A DNA stretch of 64,000 nucleotides from Blastocatellia bacterium AA13. Its GTDB lineage: Bacteria; Acidobacteriota; Blastocatellia; UBA7656. The notes under the pieces are model-generated. The model worked only from the letters and a program-made list of their open reading frames with translations. It searched no databases and had not been told where the DNA came from. The stretch spans positions 102,182 through 166,181 of the forward strand of contig QHVH01000025.1 in NCBI GenBank assembly GCA_003222245.1, in the 5' to 3' direction. Made by a program: the position numbers and the translations under genes. Of the stretch, positions 62,764 to 64,000 are shown one piece after another (position 1 is the first letter of the stretch; each line of letters opens with the position of its first letter).

Positions 62764-64000
62764 ATGTTAAGCACAATGCAGGATCGCCCGCTTACCATTA
62801 ATTCAATCTTTGAACACAGCGCGCGGGTGCACGCCGACAGCGTAGTCTCGACCTTTATGGGCGAGACTTGCCGGCTAGCCACCTATCAAGAGGTCGCCGG
62901 CCGCGCGGCGCGTCTTGCTTCCGCGCTTAAGCGCCTGGGTGTAAACCAGGGGGATCGAGTGGGCACGTTCATGTGGAATTCACAGGAACACCTCGAGGCC
63001 TACTTCGCAATCCCGAGCATGGGCGCGGTGCTGCATACATTGAACCTCCGGCTCTTTCCGGAACAGCTCACCTACATTGTGAATCATGCCGAGGACCGAC
63101 TGATAATCGTCGACGATTCGCTCGTTCCCTTGCTTGCTCGAGTAGCAGGCGACTTGAAGACGGTCGAGCGTTATATCGTAGTCGGCAGCGGCGACGCGGC
63201 GGCGCTCGGGGATGTGCTGAGATACGACGATATCATTGCCGCCGAAAGCGATGACTTCGCATGGCCCGACATCGACGAGCGATCGGCGGCGGCCATGTGC
63301 TACACCAGCGGTACGACGGGAAATCCGAAAGGTGTCGCCTACAGTCACCGATCGACGTTTCTGCACTCGCTGGCCGCATGCGCGGCGTTCACCTTTGGCT
63401 TCACCGAGCACGACCGCATTCTGCCTATCGTTCCAATGTTCCATGCGAATGCGTGGGGCCTTCCATATGCAGGATGGATGGCCGGGTCAGACTTCATCAT
63501 GCCCGGCCGCTTCCTGCAGGCGGAGCCGCTGTGCCGGTTGATGGAAACCGAACGGCCTACTTTCACGGGGGCGGTTCCGACTATTTGGAACGATCTACTT
63601 CGACTGACTGAGACCCGTCCGACAGATCTCTCTTCGCTTCGCATGGTGATCTGCGGCGGCTCGGCGGTGCCAAGAAGCTTGATGGAGCGATTTCAGGAGC
63701 GATTCGGCGTGCCTATTGTTCAAGCCTGGGGCATGACTGAGACGAGTCCTCTCGCGGCAGTGGCTCATACGCCTCGCGGAATCGATGCGGCCGATGAATT
63801 CGAGTGGCGCGCGAAGACCGGACGCATCAGGCCGGGAGTAGCTCTGCGAATAGTCGACGGCGAGCGGATTCTGCCATGGGACGGCAAATCGATCGGCGAG
63901 ATCGAAGTAAGCGGGCCCTGGATCACCGCCTCATATTACGGCGACGATACTCCTGACAAGTTTCACGATGGCTGGCTCCGAACCGGAGACGTCGGAACGG
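62764..64000 (+). CDS. Long-chain fatty acid/acyl-CoA ligase (partial, runs off the window)
   Basis: An AMP-forming acyl-CoA synthetase. The first 412 codons are present; the gene continues past 64000. The ATG is preceded by GGAGGATCTCG. Motifs seen: FMWNSQEHLEAYFAIPSMGA, the P-loop YTSGTTGNPKG, PMFHANAWGLPYAGWMAG, VICGGSAVPRSLMERF, the A5-type AWGMTETSPLAA and TGDVG at the very end. It resembles medium/long-chain acyl-CoA ligases of the AlkK/FadD type that activate fatty or methyl-branched acids. It could feed the acyl-CoA enzymes at 53-58 kb, but this is only context. Confidence 0.9.
   Translation, partial: MLSTMQDRPLTINSIFEHSARVHADSVVSTFMGETCRLATYQEVAGRAARLASALKRLGVNQGDRVGTFMWNSQEHLEAYFAIPSMGAVLHTLNLRLFPEQLTYIVNHAEDRLIIVDDSLVPLLARVAGDLKTVERYIVVGSGDAAALGDVLRYDDIIAAESDDFAWPDIDERSAAAMCYTSGTTGNPKGVAYSHRSTFLHSLAACAAFTFGFTEHDRILPIVPMFHANAWGLPYAGWMAGSDFIMPGRFLQAEPLCRLMETERPTFTGAVPTIWNDLLRLTETRPTDLSSLRMVICGGSAVPRSLMERFQERFGVPIVQAWGMTETSPLAAVAHTPRGIDAADEFEWRAKTGRIRPGVALRIVDGERILPWDGKSIGEIEVSGPWITASYYGDDTPDKFHDGWLRTGDVGT

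Noticed and set aside
1..64000. tRNA, rRNA, riboswitch, phage integration site and insertion sequence
   Set aside because: I scanned for T-loop-like GGTTCGA words, transposase motifs and known aptamer features by eye and saw none that held up; a tool-based search would be needed to exclude small RNAs.

Overview
The window is a moderately GC-rich, gene-dense bacterial chromosome segment with no rRNA, tRNA, phage, insertion sequence or CRISPR that I could recognise. The gene content suggests an acidobacterium, probably of the Blastocatellia type. The pointers are two DUF1800/DUF1501 gene pairs with Tat signals, a 1004-residue TonB-dependent receptor with an N-terminal carboxypeptidase-regulatory-like domain, a choice-of-anchor-V/CxxCH secreted protein, zinc-ribbon/TPR proteins, and long intergenic spacers with short palindromes. 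This placement is inference from family content, not from a marker gene.

Layout. 0-4 kb: a YtxH protein, an Hpt protein with a receiver protein lacking its phospho-acceptor Asp, a receiver-domain fossil, exonuclease III and a DoxX-like protein. 4-7.3 kb: a CYTH-domain fragment, then a sulfur-transfer cassette of CysM-like cysteine synthase, JAMM peptidase (Mec-like) and a ThiS/CysO-E1-rhodanese fusion. 7.3-8 kb: a truncated HEPN gene joined to a small conserved gene. 8-13.4 kb: a glycolate oxidase operon (glcD, an FHA-DUF309 fusion, glcE, glcF). 13.5-20 kb: PilZ, zinc-ribbon/TPR, receiver, Gfo/Idh/MocA, ArnT-like glycosyltransferase and a damaged alpha/beta hydrolase. 20-28 kb: the secreted CxxCH protein and two DUF1800-DUF1501 pairs with a peptide deformylase gene between them. 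28-34 kb: PilZ-like protein, TolC, beta-CASP nuclease and E1 alpha/beta of a 2-oxoacid dehydrogenase.

34-39 kb: an old-yellow-enzyme gene and a salicylyl-CoA-hydroxylase-like FAD monooxygenase (elsewhere fused into one protein), then two overlapping membrane genes carrying three copies of an undescribed four-helix module with an H-x(43-45)-HxH pattern. 39-47 kb: TonB-dependent receptor, amino-acid permease, class V PLP enzyme, secreted cyclase-family protein and lipoprotein. 47-53 kb: a DUF5685-like protein with an extreme cysteine-rich tail, secreted HNH-like protein, a repeat-filled spacer, Tat-exported amine oxidase and threonine dehydratase. 53-58 kb: a methylcrotonyl-CoA-carboxylase-type operon with an acyl-CoA dehydrogenase, suited to leucine or branched-chain catabolism. 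58-64 kb: a D-amino-acid-oxidase-like gene fused in frame to the first residues of a zeta-toxin-like P-loop gene, an amidohydrolase, a DUF169 protein, an unknown protein and the start of an acyl-CoA ligase running off the edge.

The best candidates for new biology are the triplicated HxH membrane module, the fused CysO-E1-rhodanese with its JAMM partner, the FHA-DUF309 protein in the glc operon, the split monooxygenase/OYE pair and the Cys-rich DUF5685 protein. The window also holds several gene remnants (receiver, CYTH, HEPN, zeta-toxin, hydrolase), showing repeated deletion events in accessory genes.
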